DNA from: Auanema rhodensis
Taxonomy: Eukaryota; Nematoda; Chromadorea; Rhabditida; Rhabditidae
DNA: 64,000 nt
Reading direction: 5' to 3'
Assembly: GCA_964057225.1 (NCBI GenBank)
Contig: OZ059897.1
Location: 6,634,001-6,698,000 of the forward strand
A model generated the notes under the pieces. It was given only the letters and a program-made list of their open reading frames with translations, was not told where the DNA came from and ran no database searches. Shown here in pieces: positions 27,023 through 36,659 of the stretch. Both the position numbers and the translations under genes were made by a program. Within the stretch, counting starts at the first letter, position 1; every line of letters begins with the position of its first letter.

Positions 27023-27229
27023 TCATAATGACAATGTCATGCAAGACTTTTTGACCTCACTTGTGGATAGGAGATGATGAGAGGTGACGCTGGCAGTCCG
27101 CAGCACCTGTTCTTCCTCATCTCCACGTGTGGCTCCAATCATCTCTACCAACCTTCTATGCAATATATGAGAAAGGCCAGGCCTTGTTCGATTGGTTGAA
27201 ATTGAAGGACACTGTTTGCCGGATGCCAT
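27023..27229 (-). CDS. Orphan possible first coding exon, unknown protein
   Basis: Open frame from ATG at 27229 (MASGKQCPSISTNRTRPGLS..., then HRRLVEMIGATRGDEEEQVL). It has markedly higher GC than the flanks and two candidate donors: AA|GTGAGG after 27061 and GAG|GTCAAA after 27056. Unspliced, it stops at 27023. If the first donor joins the 18160-18230 exon, the frame stays open through that exon. This may therefore be a distal alternative start of the ltd-1-like gene with a roughly 9-kb intron, but the link to the LIM exon works only if the 50-nt intron is kept. A separate gene is equally possible. No domain is recognised. Confidence 0.35.
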   Translation of the reverse strand: MASGKQCPSISTNRTRPGLSHILHRRLVEMIGATRGDEEEQVLRTASVTSHHLLSTSEVKKSCMTLSL

Positions 27230-27254
27230 TATCGATCGATGGAAATTAGATGGA

Positions 27255-27344
27255 GATGATGATGATGATGATGATGACGAGAAGGAGTAAAGAGGTAACG
27301 AAAGCGATGACGATGACGACGACGACGACGACGACGTTGTCGAC
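27255..27344 (-). repeat. GAT/GAC trinucleotide tracts upstream of the orphan exon
   Basis: Two triplet runs on the plus strand, GAT repeats near 27256-27279 and GAC repeats near 27306-27337, lie just 5' of the ATG at 27229 on the minus strand. They read as serine or valine/isoleucine runs depending on frame, which explains the low-complexity open frames here. Probably 5' UTR or promoter. Confidence 0.7.
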
Positions 27345-27599
27345 GGAGTCATACAACAAGAAGAGAAAAAGACGAGGAAGGTAGTAAAGAGGATAAATTG
27401 AATGAAAAAGAACTATGAACACGTACATGGAAAGGACTTGAGAGAATGAATAAAGGTAAGGAGGACAATGGAAGCGTATAAGTAGGTAGAAGGGTTGTGA
27501 GGTGTGGAACTTGTGTCCCTAGAGGTTTAGTGAAACGGTCATCAGGAGGTACAATGAATGACAACAATCGCAAATGTAAAATGAAGAGAGATACAGAGA

Positions 27600-27645
27600 A
27601 CGAGAGATAGAAAGAGAAAGAAAGAGAGTGAGAAAGAGAGAGAGA
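27600..27645. repeat. GA-rich tract
   Basis: Imperfect GA dinucleotide tract on the plus strand, one of the series whose CT side faces the minus-strand gene direction. Confidence 0.8.
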
Positions 27646-28361
27646 TGATTTGTTGAGGTAGATGACCGGTAATTGAGATTATTATGAGAATTTACTTCGT
27701 ATTTTCAATTTAATTTGTTCATTTCAATAGCATATTTGAATTAAAGTTGACAAAACGAAAGACGAGAAAGCAGATATGGACGTATTTGGGTGAAAACGGT
27801 AGATTGCTTGCTAGAAACAATGGGAAAGTGAGCTGACTTCTCCGCTTGTTTGGCTCACCGATTTAAGCTATTTCGATTCGAAATAGACAGTATTTAAACA
27901 AGAAAAACGTCAAAATGAGAACGTTATTCTCAAGCTCAATATGTATAAAACAAATTATTGATTTTTTTATTTTTTATATGTGCTTTTTGAAAATGTTTGA
28001 GAAAAAACAAGAATATTTGAGATCAAAATCAACAATATATATCGATATATCTAGGCTATGCTTGACTAACTAGCAACTAACAGCCAAAGCTTGTTAATAG
28101 ATTTATTGAATTTCTCAATTAAACTTCGGTAATCTGTAAATATAAATATAATTTATATTATATTATAAATAAAATAAAATAAAAATATAATAAACTAAAC
28201 CCTTCTCATATTTTTATTTGTTTCATCCTCACTATCATTTCTATCTCCCTACAATTATACAAATTATTAAAATAACATAATGATCAAAGAATAAGAAGCA
28301 AAATTCAAATTACCACATAGTTATGAATAGATTGTGTTTTCTAAAATAATTTTATTGTCAA
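27646..28361. other. Intergenic region, nothing recognised
   Basis: AT-rich sequence between the orphan exon region and the 3' end of the small membrane-protein gene. I see no coding exon or RNA gene. Confidence 0.4.
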
Positions 28362-29309
28362 TTAAAATAATAATAAATGACGAACCATTTCCTGATTATC
28401 CATATTATCCTCAAATGTATTTGCAAGTGTTGGTAACATATTCTGTTTTCTTATTGATAATGATTTTGACTGAAACAAAACAAAAAAATAAACATAAATA
28501 AATTATAAATGAAATAAACTTTTTTGTTGTTATCAATATTATCATTAGATTGTACTGAAATTATAAAATTATATGAAGTTTTTGAATTTTTGCTTTCTCA
28601 TCATACCCGAAGCAGATGGTTGTCTCTTTTGTATCTCACACATTGATACATCAATAGTAGAATTTCCATTTTCTGCTTCAACATTAGTTAAACTGTTATT
28701 ATTTTGTTTATTAGTTAAGATCTAAAATGAAATTTTATAAATTTAAAAAATTTAATGTTACTAGTTACCATATTATCTTTCACATTATGTGTTGCTTTGA
28801 TATCAATAGGAAAACTTATATTTTTTGTTGATTTTATAATTTCTTGTTCTCTGAAATGTTATAAACTATATACATATACAATATATGAATATATAATATT
28901 AACTTATTCTTTAAATGATTGTATGTTGTACAAGTTGTATGAGTTGGTGATGGTTTGATTATAACTGATGTTGGAATGTCCTTCAAATTATTATTATTCA
29001 TTATATAAATGATTTGGTAATAAACAACTTTGTGATTAAATGATTCCGTTTTGCATATAGTTTTGAATTGTAATATAAGAATTATTACTGCTATTACAGC
29101 TATAAACTATAAAAATTATATAAATATATATTTAATTATAGTTTTATATTTAAAAAAAAAATGATACCATAAGTATGAAATATAGCCTTTCTAATTCATG
29201 AGGTAATTTTGAATAATTTTCCAATAAACTTTCAAATTTTCGTTTACTAAATAAAGAAATCTAAGAAGTACAAAACAAAAACAAAAAAAAACCTTAAATT
29301 CTCTGACAT
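28362..29309 (-). CDS. Small single-pass membrane protein, about 212 aa, unknown family
   Basis: Seven short exons join in frame to give about 212 residues; no single open frame shows the gene. The ATG at 29309 begins MSENL, and splicing across a T-rich intron adds SKRKFESLLENYSKLPHELE and RLYFILM. The next exon supplies a hydrophobic helix (FIAVIAVIILILQF). The remainder is polar, rich in Asn/Lys/Thr (IPTSVIIKPSPTHTTCTTYN; IDVSMCEIQKRQPSAS), and ends FEDNMDNQEMVRHLLLF with a stop at 28362-28364. Every junction uses GT-AG and keeps frame, which is the main support. The topology of a short N-terminal part, one helix and a long polar tail suggests a type II or III single-pass protein. I recognise no domain or ortholog. 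Confidence 0.6.
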
Positions 29310-30308
29310 AACTTATTTTAATTTAGTAAAAACAATATGCATATTAATGTCACGTAAACAGCCACGTGCAATCCACGTACATCACGCTGTATTACAAAAA
29401 TTGGAATAGAACATAATATGATGAATTATTTATAAAATTAATTATATAAAATTAATTTTATATATTATTATTAATATTATTTTTAATTTAAATATATTAT
29501 AAAATAATTTATATATGTATATGTGTATATATAATATATTTTATTTGAAAAACAAATGTGTATAGATATCACTAGACACATAAACCTTTAAAAGCTTATC
29601 ATCCTCCTATAAAGCTTTTTTTTTCTTCTTGTGAAATATGGTTAATAAAGATAAGTATTATTTGATATTTAATTATAAAAACAAATATTCATTTCAATCA
29701 CAATGTCTTCATGTAATTGATTTTTTTTTGAAATTTGAAAGCTTCATCAGTCTGCTTAAAAGATATTCAGAAGTGGATGTTCAGGAGCAATATTGAAACT
29801 GAGATATTCTTCTAAATCTAAGAAGTTTTTGCTTTAGTAAATATTTCTCAAAAATTTGAGTTTTTAGGATAAATTCAATCAATCAGTACTCATCAAATTT
29901 GTTCAATGAACACGTTTTTTTTTCAGTTTCTCATACTTTTTCGAAGAAGAACTGATGCAGCTGGTAGTACTTGCATGATAATCATTTTTGGAACAACACA
30001 TAAAATCTTAAAACATATTGATTGAATACCAAACTTTTGTATCAGGGAATCCCTGATAGTGATTTCGAAGTTGCTTCTCGCTAGACACATAAGTTAGCAT
30101 TTTGTTCACAAACTCTGAAAACGCATCGCTTGCAGCAGATTTTCTTCAAACGTATAGAAAAGCTTTTGATATGATTGTTATTTCTTGATATATAACATTA
30201 ATCCAAATACTCATTTAACAAAAAAAAAACGTTTTAAGAAGGAAAATTCTAAAAGATAAAGTCTGCATATTCCTTATTTCATCATTGATCTTTTGTCATT
30301 TCTCTCTA

Positions 30309-30346
<38 letters not shown>

Positions 30347-30487
30347 CTTTACTCTCTCTCTCTCTCACTCTCTAATGCTCTCTCCCTTTCTTTTTTTTCT
30401 TTTTTTATCGTTAAATTACTCAAAAATGAAAACATTTATTATTAAAAATCAGAAAATCAAAAAATTAATAATTGTCATGTGGAAATA
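29310..30487. other. Intergenic region
   Basis: AT-rich (notably 29400-29550), ending in a CT tract at about 30300-30372 just beyond the lysozyme stop codon. Nothing coding is supported. Confidence 0.45.
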
Positions 30488-31482
30488 TTAGAAATCTTTA
30501 TTACAGGTAATTCCACATACATTGGCATTCTTGGAATACTGTACGACAATAACATCGTTAGCTGACCATCCACCAAATGGCTTGAAACTATTCTTATTTT
30601 GAGGAGCTTCACCAGTAATTGGGGCATTAGCCCACCTGTAAGAATAGAAAACTGAATGTTAATTATGATGCAGAAGTTACCATAACTGAAGATTTTCTTG
30701 ATTAAAACGGGCTTTATCAGCGTTTCCGGTAATCTGACTCCAATCATTTTCATTGGTATAGATAGTGCAAGTAAAATATTGCTGTAAGACAAGAAATAGA
30801 AAGCTGAGTTGAAACATTAATAGAAGTATTTACATTTGCGTTAGCAGCACTTATGATTTGCTTGATGAATTTGATATTCTTAGAAGTATCTTGATTCCAA
30901 TCTTGAGGATTTGTAACCTATAGGATAAAATGTATAATAGAAATAAAGAGAATCATAATTTACCCAAATTAATATATGATTACCATATAAACCACAGTTT
31001 TTCAATCCAGTATTCATGTCAACAAACTGTTCAAAACCACTTTTAGTTCCTTTTGGAGATGGTATCATGTAAATATCTGGTTGTATATTAGAATCTAAAA
31101 CAATATGTTTCAATTCAAAATTTCAACTTGTGAGATCAGACGAAGATGAACAATTGTATCTCTTGGAAATAAGGCTTACATGTCTTAGCAGATTTGTATG
31201 TATTACAAACATTCTTATCAAACATTCCATTGTTCATATTCATGTAAGCTCTGAAAACATGCTGATTGAATATAATAATTTAATATTAGGATATGCCTAA
31301 TGTATATTCTACTAGAGTTGTAACTTGTCGATAGACAGTTCAATTGAGCATCAGATACCGGTTGTTGAAAATCTATGATCTGAGATATAGAAAAATAAAG
31401 TGAAATGATTAGAAGTTGATCAGAATACCTGTGCTGTGGTTATGCCAAACAGTGCAATTCCGAGAAAGATACACAGTTTCAT
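30488..31482 (-). CDS. GH25-type lysozyme (nematode lys family)
   Basis: Secreted lysozyme-like protein of the glycoside hydrolase 25 group that nematodes use in the gut for bacterial digestion and defence. The ATG at 31482 starts a clear signal peptide (MKLCIFLGIALFGITTAQ). Next comes IIDFQQPVSDAQLNCL, equivalent to the family's N-terminal (I/V)D...P....AQ..C segment with the first acidic residue. Then follow GMFDKNVCNTYKSAKT, DIYMIPSPKGTKSGFEQF, HILIWVTNPQDWNQDTSKN, TCTIYTNENDWSQITGN, LWWANAPITGEAPQN, FKPFGGWSANDVIVVQY and NVCGITCNKDF, in the order seen in C. elegans LYS proteins. Exons are separated by short introns. The stop at 30488-30490 gives a normal family C terminus. Array 1 begins 317 bp upstream of the start codon. 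Exact lys number not assigned. Confidence 0.8.
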
Positions 31483-31798
31483 GTTTACGTACGAAATAGA
31501 AAAAGAAATGAGAGTTGCTCTCAAAATGACTCCTTATATTCTTCCTTTGAACTATTTTTCAAAAGATAAGCATCAAAGTTATCAGTGCCTCTCACCATCT
31601 CGCAATCTTTTCCTCTCCTTTTTTTCTTTATATGTCTTTCTCTTTCATCTCGTTATTCTCAATCTCTCTTTCTTTATATTCTTTAAAAATCTTACTCTGA
31701 TGATAGATAAGTTGTCGATTAATTGAAATAATCAGGATCTATGATTTACGTATTTTGATTCTTTAAGCTTTTAGAAAAATTTCATATATTTCTAGAAA
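31483..31798 (-). promoter_or_regulatory. Lysozyme upstream region up to the tRNA array
   Basis: 316 bp of AT-rich, pyrimidine-rich single-copy sequence between the lysozyme ATG and the first base of repeat array 1. It must contain the Pol II promoter unless that lies inside or beyond the tRNA array. No specific motif is claimed. Confidence 0.4.
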
Positions 31799-31867
31799 AC
31801 CGTCATTTGTGATCAATAGATGATCGTACCAAGTACAGATGAGCAAGAAAAAGTTGAAGAAAACCTT

Positions 31868-31871
31868 AAAA
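31868..31871 (-). terminator. Pol III terminator of array 1 copy 1 (model for all units)
   Basis: On the tRNA strand the gene is followed by ATACC and then TTTT, a standard minimal Pol III terminator. Backup runs follow: TTTT at 31860-31863 and TTTTT at 31848-31852. Type C units weaken the first run to TTT (TTAAAGGG on the plus strand), and type B units lengthen the second to TTTTTTT. Every unit therefore keeps at least two T-runs of four or more before the next gene. Confidence 0.8.
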
Positions 31872-31876
31872 GGTAT

Positions 31877-31999
31877 GCACGGAGTGGGATTTGAACCCAC
31901 GCCCTCATACGAGGACCAGAACACCCAACTCTATACACAGAGTAAGAGATGATGAACAACTCTTGAGTCTGGCGCCTTAGACCACTCGGCCATCCGTGC
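31877..31999 (-). tRNA. tRNA-Leu(CAA), intron-containing, consensus copy (array 1, copy 1)
   Basis: Cloverleaf read on the minus strand: acceptor GCACGGA pairs with TCCGTGC; U8; D arm GCCGAGTGGTCTAAGGC; anticodon stem CCAGA/TCTGG; loop CT-CAA-G. A 40-nt intron (31922-31961) lies at the canonical position one base 3' of the anticodon. Then come a class II variable arm (TCCTCGTATGAGGGC) and T arm GTGGGTTCAAATCCCAC. The CAA anticodon (31963-31965) reads UUG. Mature length is 83 nt before CCA, normal for leucine. The long variable arm and TGGCCGAGTGG/GCGCCAGACT context match animal tRNA-Leu(CAA). The A box (31982-31992) and B box (31887-31897, GGTTCAAATCC) are intact. The intron contains UUGGG, which can pair with CUCAA of the anticodon loop with one wobble, as expected for splicing endonuclease substrates. 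Confidence 0.96.
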
Positions 32000-34900
32000 T
32001 TCGAACACCGTCATTTGTGATCAATAGATGATCGTACCAAGTACAGATGAGCAAGAAAAAGTTGAAGAAAACCTTAAAAGGTATGCACGGAGTGGGATTT
32101 GAACCCACGCCCTCATACGAGGACCAGAACACCCAACTCTATACACAGAGTAAGAGATGATGAACAACTCTTGAGTCTGGCGCCTTAGACCACTCGGCCA
32201 TCCGTGCTTCGAACACCGTCATTTGTGATCAATAGATGATCGTACCAAGTACAGATGAGCAAGAAAAAGTTGAAAAAAACCTTAAAAGGTATGCACGGAG
32301 TGGGATTTGAACCCACGCCCTCATACGAGGACCAGAACACCCAACTCTATACACAGAGTAAGAGATGATGAACAACTCTTGAGTCTGGCGCCTTAGACCA
32401 CTCGGCCATCCGTGCTTCGAACACCGTCATTTGTGATCAATAGATGATCGTACCAAGTACAGATGAGCAAGAAAAAGTTGAAGAAAACCTTAAAAGGTAT
32501 GCACGGAGTGGGATTTGAACCCACGCCCTCATACGAGGACCAGAACACCCAACTCTATACACAGAGTAAGAGATGATGAACAACTCTTGAGTCTGGCGCC
32601 TTAGACCACTCGGCCATCCGTGCTTCGAACACCGTCATTTGTGATCAATAGATGATCGTACCAAGTACAGATGAGCAAGAAAAAGTTGAAGAAAACCTTA
32701 AAAGGTATGCACGGAGTGGGATTTGAACCCACGCCCTCATACGAGGACCAGAACACCCAACTCTATACACAGAGTAAGAGATGATGAACAACTCTTGAGT
32801 CTGGCGCCTTAGACCACTCGGCCATCCGTGCTTCGAACACCGTCATTTGTGATCAATAGATGATCGTACCAAGTACAGATGAGCAAGAAAAAGTTGAAGA
32901 AAACCTTAAAGGGTATGCACGGAGTGGGATTTGAACCCACGCCCTCATACGAGGACCAGAACACCCAACTCTATACACAGAGTAAGAGATGATGAACAAC
33001 TCTTGAGTCTGGCGCCTTAGACCACTCGGCCATCCGTGCTTCGAACACCGTCATTTGTGATCAATAGATGATCGTACCAAGTACAGATGAGCAAGAAAAA
33101 GTTGAAAAAAACCTTAAAAGGTATGCACGGAGTGGGATTTGAACCCACGCCCTCATACGAGGACCAGAACACCCAACTCTATACACAGAGTAAGAGATGA
33201 TGAACAACTCTTGAGTCTGGCGCCTTAGACCACTCGGCCATCCGTGCTTCGAACACCGTCATTTGTGATCAATAGATGATCGTACCAAGTACAGATGAGC
33301 AAGAAAAAGTTGAAAAAAACCTTAAAAGGTATGCACGGAGTGGGATTTGAACCCACGCCCTCATACGAGGACCAGAACACCCAACTCTATACACAGAGTA
33401 AGAGATGATGAACAACTCTTGAGTCTGGCGCCTTAGACCACTCGGCCATCCGTGCTTCGAACACCGTCATTTGTGATCAATAGATGATCGTACCAAGTAC
33501 AGATGAGCAAGAAAAAGTTGAAGAAAACCTTAAAAGGTATGCACGGAGTGGGATTTGAACCCACGCCCTCATACGAGGACCAGAACACCCAACTCTATAC
33601 ACAGAGTAAGAGATGATGAACAACTCTTGAGTCTGGCGCCTTAGACCACTCGGCCATCCGTGCTTCGAACACCGTCATTTGTGATCAATAGATGATCGTA
33701 CCAAGTACAGATGAGCAAGAAAAAGTTGAAAAAAACCTTAAAAGGTATGCACGGAGTGGGATTTGAACCCACGCCCTCATACGAGGACCAGAACACCCAA
33801 CTCTATACACAGAGTAAGAGATGATGAACAACTCTTGAGTCTGGCGCCTTAGACCACTCGGCCATCCGTGCTTCGAACACCGTCATTTGTGATCAATAGA
33901 TGATCGTACCAAGTACAGATGAGCAAGAAAAAGTTGAAGAAAACCTTAAAAGGTATGCACGGAGTGGGATTTGAACCCACGCCCTCATACGAGGACCAGA
34001 ACACCCAACTCTATACACAGAGTAAGAGATGATGAACAACTCTTGAGTCTGGCGCCTTAGACCACTCGGCCATCCGTGCTTCGAACACCGTCATTTGTGA
34101 TCAATAGATGATCGTACCAAGTACAGATGAGCAAGAAAAAGTTGAAGAAAACCTTAAAAGGTATGCACGGAGTGGGATTTGAACCCACGCCCTCATACGA
34201 GGACCAGAACACCCAACTCTATACACAGAGTAAGAGATGATGAACAACTCTTGAGTCTGGCGCCTTAGACCACTCGGCCATCCGTGCTTCGAACACCGTC
34301 ATTTGTGATCAATAGATGATCGTACCAAGTACAGATGAGCAAGAAAAAGTTGAAGAAAACCTTAAAGGGTATGCACGGAGTGGGATTTGAACCCACGCCC
34401 TCATACGAGGACCAGAACACCCAACTCTATACACAGAGTAAGAGATGATGAACAACTCTTGAGTCTGGCGCCTTAGACCACTCGGCCATCCGTGCTTCGA
34501 ACACCGTCATTTGTGATCAATAGATGATCGTACCAAGTACAGATGAGCAAGAAAAAGTTGAAAAAAACCTTAAAAGGTATGCACGGAGTGGGATTTGAAC
34601 CCACGCCCTCATACGAGGACCAGAACACCCAACTCTATACACAGAGTAAGAGATGATGAACAACTCTTGAGTCTGGCGCCTTAGACCACTCGGCCATCCG
34701 TGCTTCGAACACCGTCATTTGTGATCAATAGATGATCGTACCAAGTACAGATGAGCAAGAAAAAGTTGAAAAAAACCTTAAAAGGTATGCACGGAGTGGG
34801 ATTTGAACCCACGCCCTCATACGAGGACCAGAACACCCAACTCTATACACAGAGTAAGAGATGATGAACAACTCTTGAGTCTGGCGCCTTAGACCACTCG

Positions 34901-36244
34901 GCCATCCGTGCTTCGAACACCGTCATTTGTGATCAATAGATGATCGTACCAAGTACAGATGAGCAAGAAAAAGTTGAAGAAAACCTTAAAAGGTATGCAC
35001 GGAGTGGGATTTGAACCCACGCCCTCATACGAGGACCAGAACACCCAACTCTATACACAGAGTAAGAGATGATGAACAACTCTTGAGTCTGGCGCCTTAG
35101 ACCACTCGGCCATCCGTGCTTCGAACACCGTCATTTGTGATCAATAGATGATCGTACCAAGTACAGATGAGCAAGAAAAAGTTGAAGAAAACCTTAAAAG
35201 GTATGCACGGAGTGGGATTTGAACCCACGCCCTCATACGAGGACCAGAACACCCAACTCTATACACAGAGTAAGAGATGATGAACAACTCTTGAGTCTGG
35301 CGCCTTAGACCACTCGGCCATCCGTGCTTCGAACACCGTCATTTGTGATCAATAGATGATCGTACCAAGTACAGATGAGCAAGAAAAAGTTGAAGAAAAC
35401 CTTAAAGGGTATGCACGGAGTGGGATTTGAACCCACGCCCTCATACGAGGACCAGAACACCCAACTCTATACACAGAGTAAGAGATGATGAACAACTCTT
35501 GAGTCTGGCGCCTTAGACCACTCGGCCATCCGTGCTTCGAACACCGTCATTTGTGATCAATAGATGATCGTACCAAGTACAGATGAGCAAGAAAAAGTTG
35601 AAAAAAACCTTAAAAGGTATGCACGGAGTGGGATTTGAACCCACGCCCTCATACGAGGACCAGAACACCCAACTCTATACACAGAGTAAGAGATGATGAA
35701 CAACTCTTGAGTCTGGCGCCTTAGACCACTCGGCCATCCGTGCTTCGAACACCGTCATTTGTGATCAATAGATGATCGTACCAAGTACAGATGAGCAAGA
35801 AAAAGTTGAAGAAAACCTTAAAAGGTATGCACGGAGTGGGATTTGAACCCACGCCCTCATACGAGGACCAGAACACCCAACTCTATACACAGAGTAAGAG
35901 ATGATGAACAACTCTTGAGTCTGGCGCCTTAGACCACTCGGCCATCCGTGCTTCGAACACCGTCATTTGTGATCAATAGATGATCGTACCAAGTACAGAT
36001 GAGCAAGAAAAAGTTGAAGAAAACCTTAAAAGGTATGCACGGAGTGGGATTTGAACCCACGCCCTCATACGAGGACCAGAACACCCAACTCTATACACAG
36101 AGTAAGAGATGATGAACAACTCTTGAGTCTGGCGCCTTAGACCACTCGGCCATCCGTGCTTCGAACACCGTCATTTGTGATCAATAGATGATCGTACCAA
36201 GTACAGATGAGCAAGAAAAAGTTGAAGAAAACCTTAAAAGGTAT

Positions 36245-36367
36245 GCACGGAGTGGGATTTGAACCCACGCCCTCATACGAGGACCAGAACACCCAACTCT
36301 ATACACAGAGTAAGAGATGATGAACAACTCTTGAGTCTGGCGCCTTAGATCACTCGGCCATCCGTGC
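36245..36367 (-). tRNA. tRNA-Leu(CAA) variant, G19A (array 1, copy 22)
   Basis: The only array 1 copy with a changed body. The D-loop GG becomes GA (plus strand AGATCACTCGG instead of AGACCACTCGG). G19 normally pairs with C56 and is part of the A box, so folding or transcription may be weakened. Confidence 0.85.
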
Positions 36368-36452
36368 TTCGAACACCGTCATTTGTGATCAATAGATGAT
36401 CGTACCAAGTACAGATGAGCAAGAAAAAGTTGAAGAAAACCTTAAAAGGTAT

Positions 36453-36575
36453 GCACGGAGTGGGATTTGAACCCACGCCCTCATACGAGGACCAGAACAC
36501 CCAACTCTATACACAGAGTAAGAGATGATGAACAACTCTTGAGTCTGGCGCCTTAGACCACTCGGCCATCCGTGC
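36453..36575 (-). tRNA. tRNA-Leu(CAA), consensus copy (array 1, last copy)
   Basis: Body identical to copy 1. It is followed on the right by only 34 bp of repeat before the array breaks off at 36609, and its 5' flank therefore lies next to the 3' end of the serpentine receptor gene (stop codon at 36660). Confidence 0.95.
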
Positions 36576-36598
36576 TTCGAACACCGTCATTTGTGATC

Positions 36599-36609
36599 AA
36601 TAGATGATC
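36599..36609. repeat. Left copy of the 11-bp direct repeat bounding the receptor block
   Basis: AATAGATGATC at the end of array 1 is matched by AATAGATGATC at 39469-39479, the first bases of array 2. The 2.86-kb single-copy segment lies between them, as an insertion with target-site duplication would leave, or as recombination at one point of the unit. Confidence 0.75.
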
Positions 36610-36659
36610 ATTTTGAAAAAAAAGTTTAGAAGTTAAAATATGATGATTTAATTTTTTAT

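Larger units (their letters stand above)
31799..36609 (-). tRNA. Array 1: tandem cluster of 23 tRNA-Leu(CAA) genes
   Basis: A 208-bp unit repeats 23 times without any indel. The tRNA genes start (plus-strand left end) at 31877 + 208n for n = 0 to 22, each 123 bp. All read on the minus strand. The 23 tRNA bodies look identical except copy 22 (36245-36367), which has G19 changed to A. Spacer variants define three unit types: A (GAAGAAAACC plus TTAAAAGG), B (GAAAAAAACC plus TTAAAAGG) and C (GAAGAAAACC plus TTAAAGGG). Their order is AABAACBBABAACBBAACBAAAA, where the AACBB block recurs, showing duplications of about 1040 bp. The array starts within a unit at ACCGTCATTTG and ends within a unit at AATAGATGATC. 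Confidence 0.95.

Noticed and set aside
27246-27573. Serine-, valine- and isoleucine-rich minus-strand frames over the GAT/GAC tracts
   Set aside because: Trinucleotide-repeat artefacts upstream of the more plausible ATG at 27229.
31961-32030. Extra upstream B box in the TTCGAACACC spacer sequence next to each tRNA 5' end
   Set aside because: On the tRNA strand it reads GGTGTTCGAAGC, which resembles only part of the B-box consensus and lacks the final CC. Not enough to claim a promoter.
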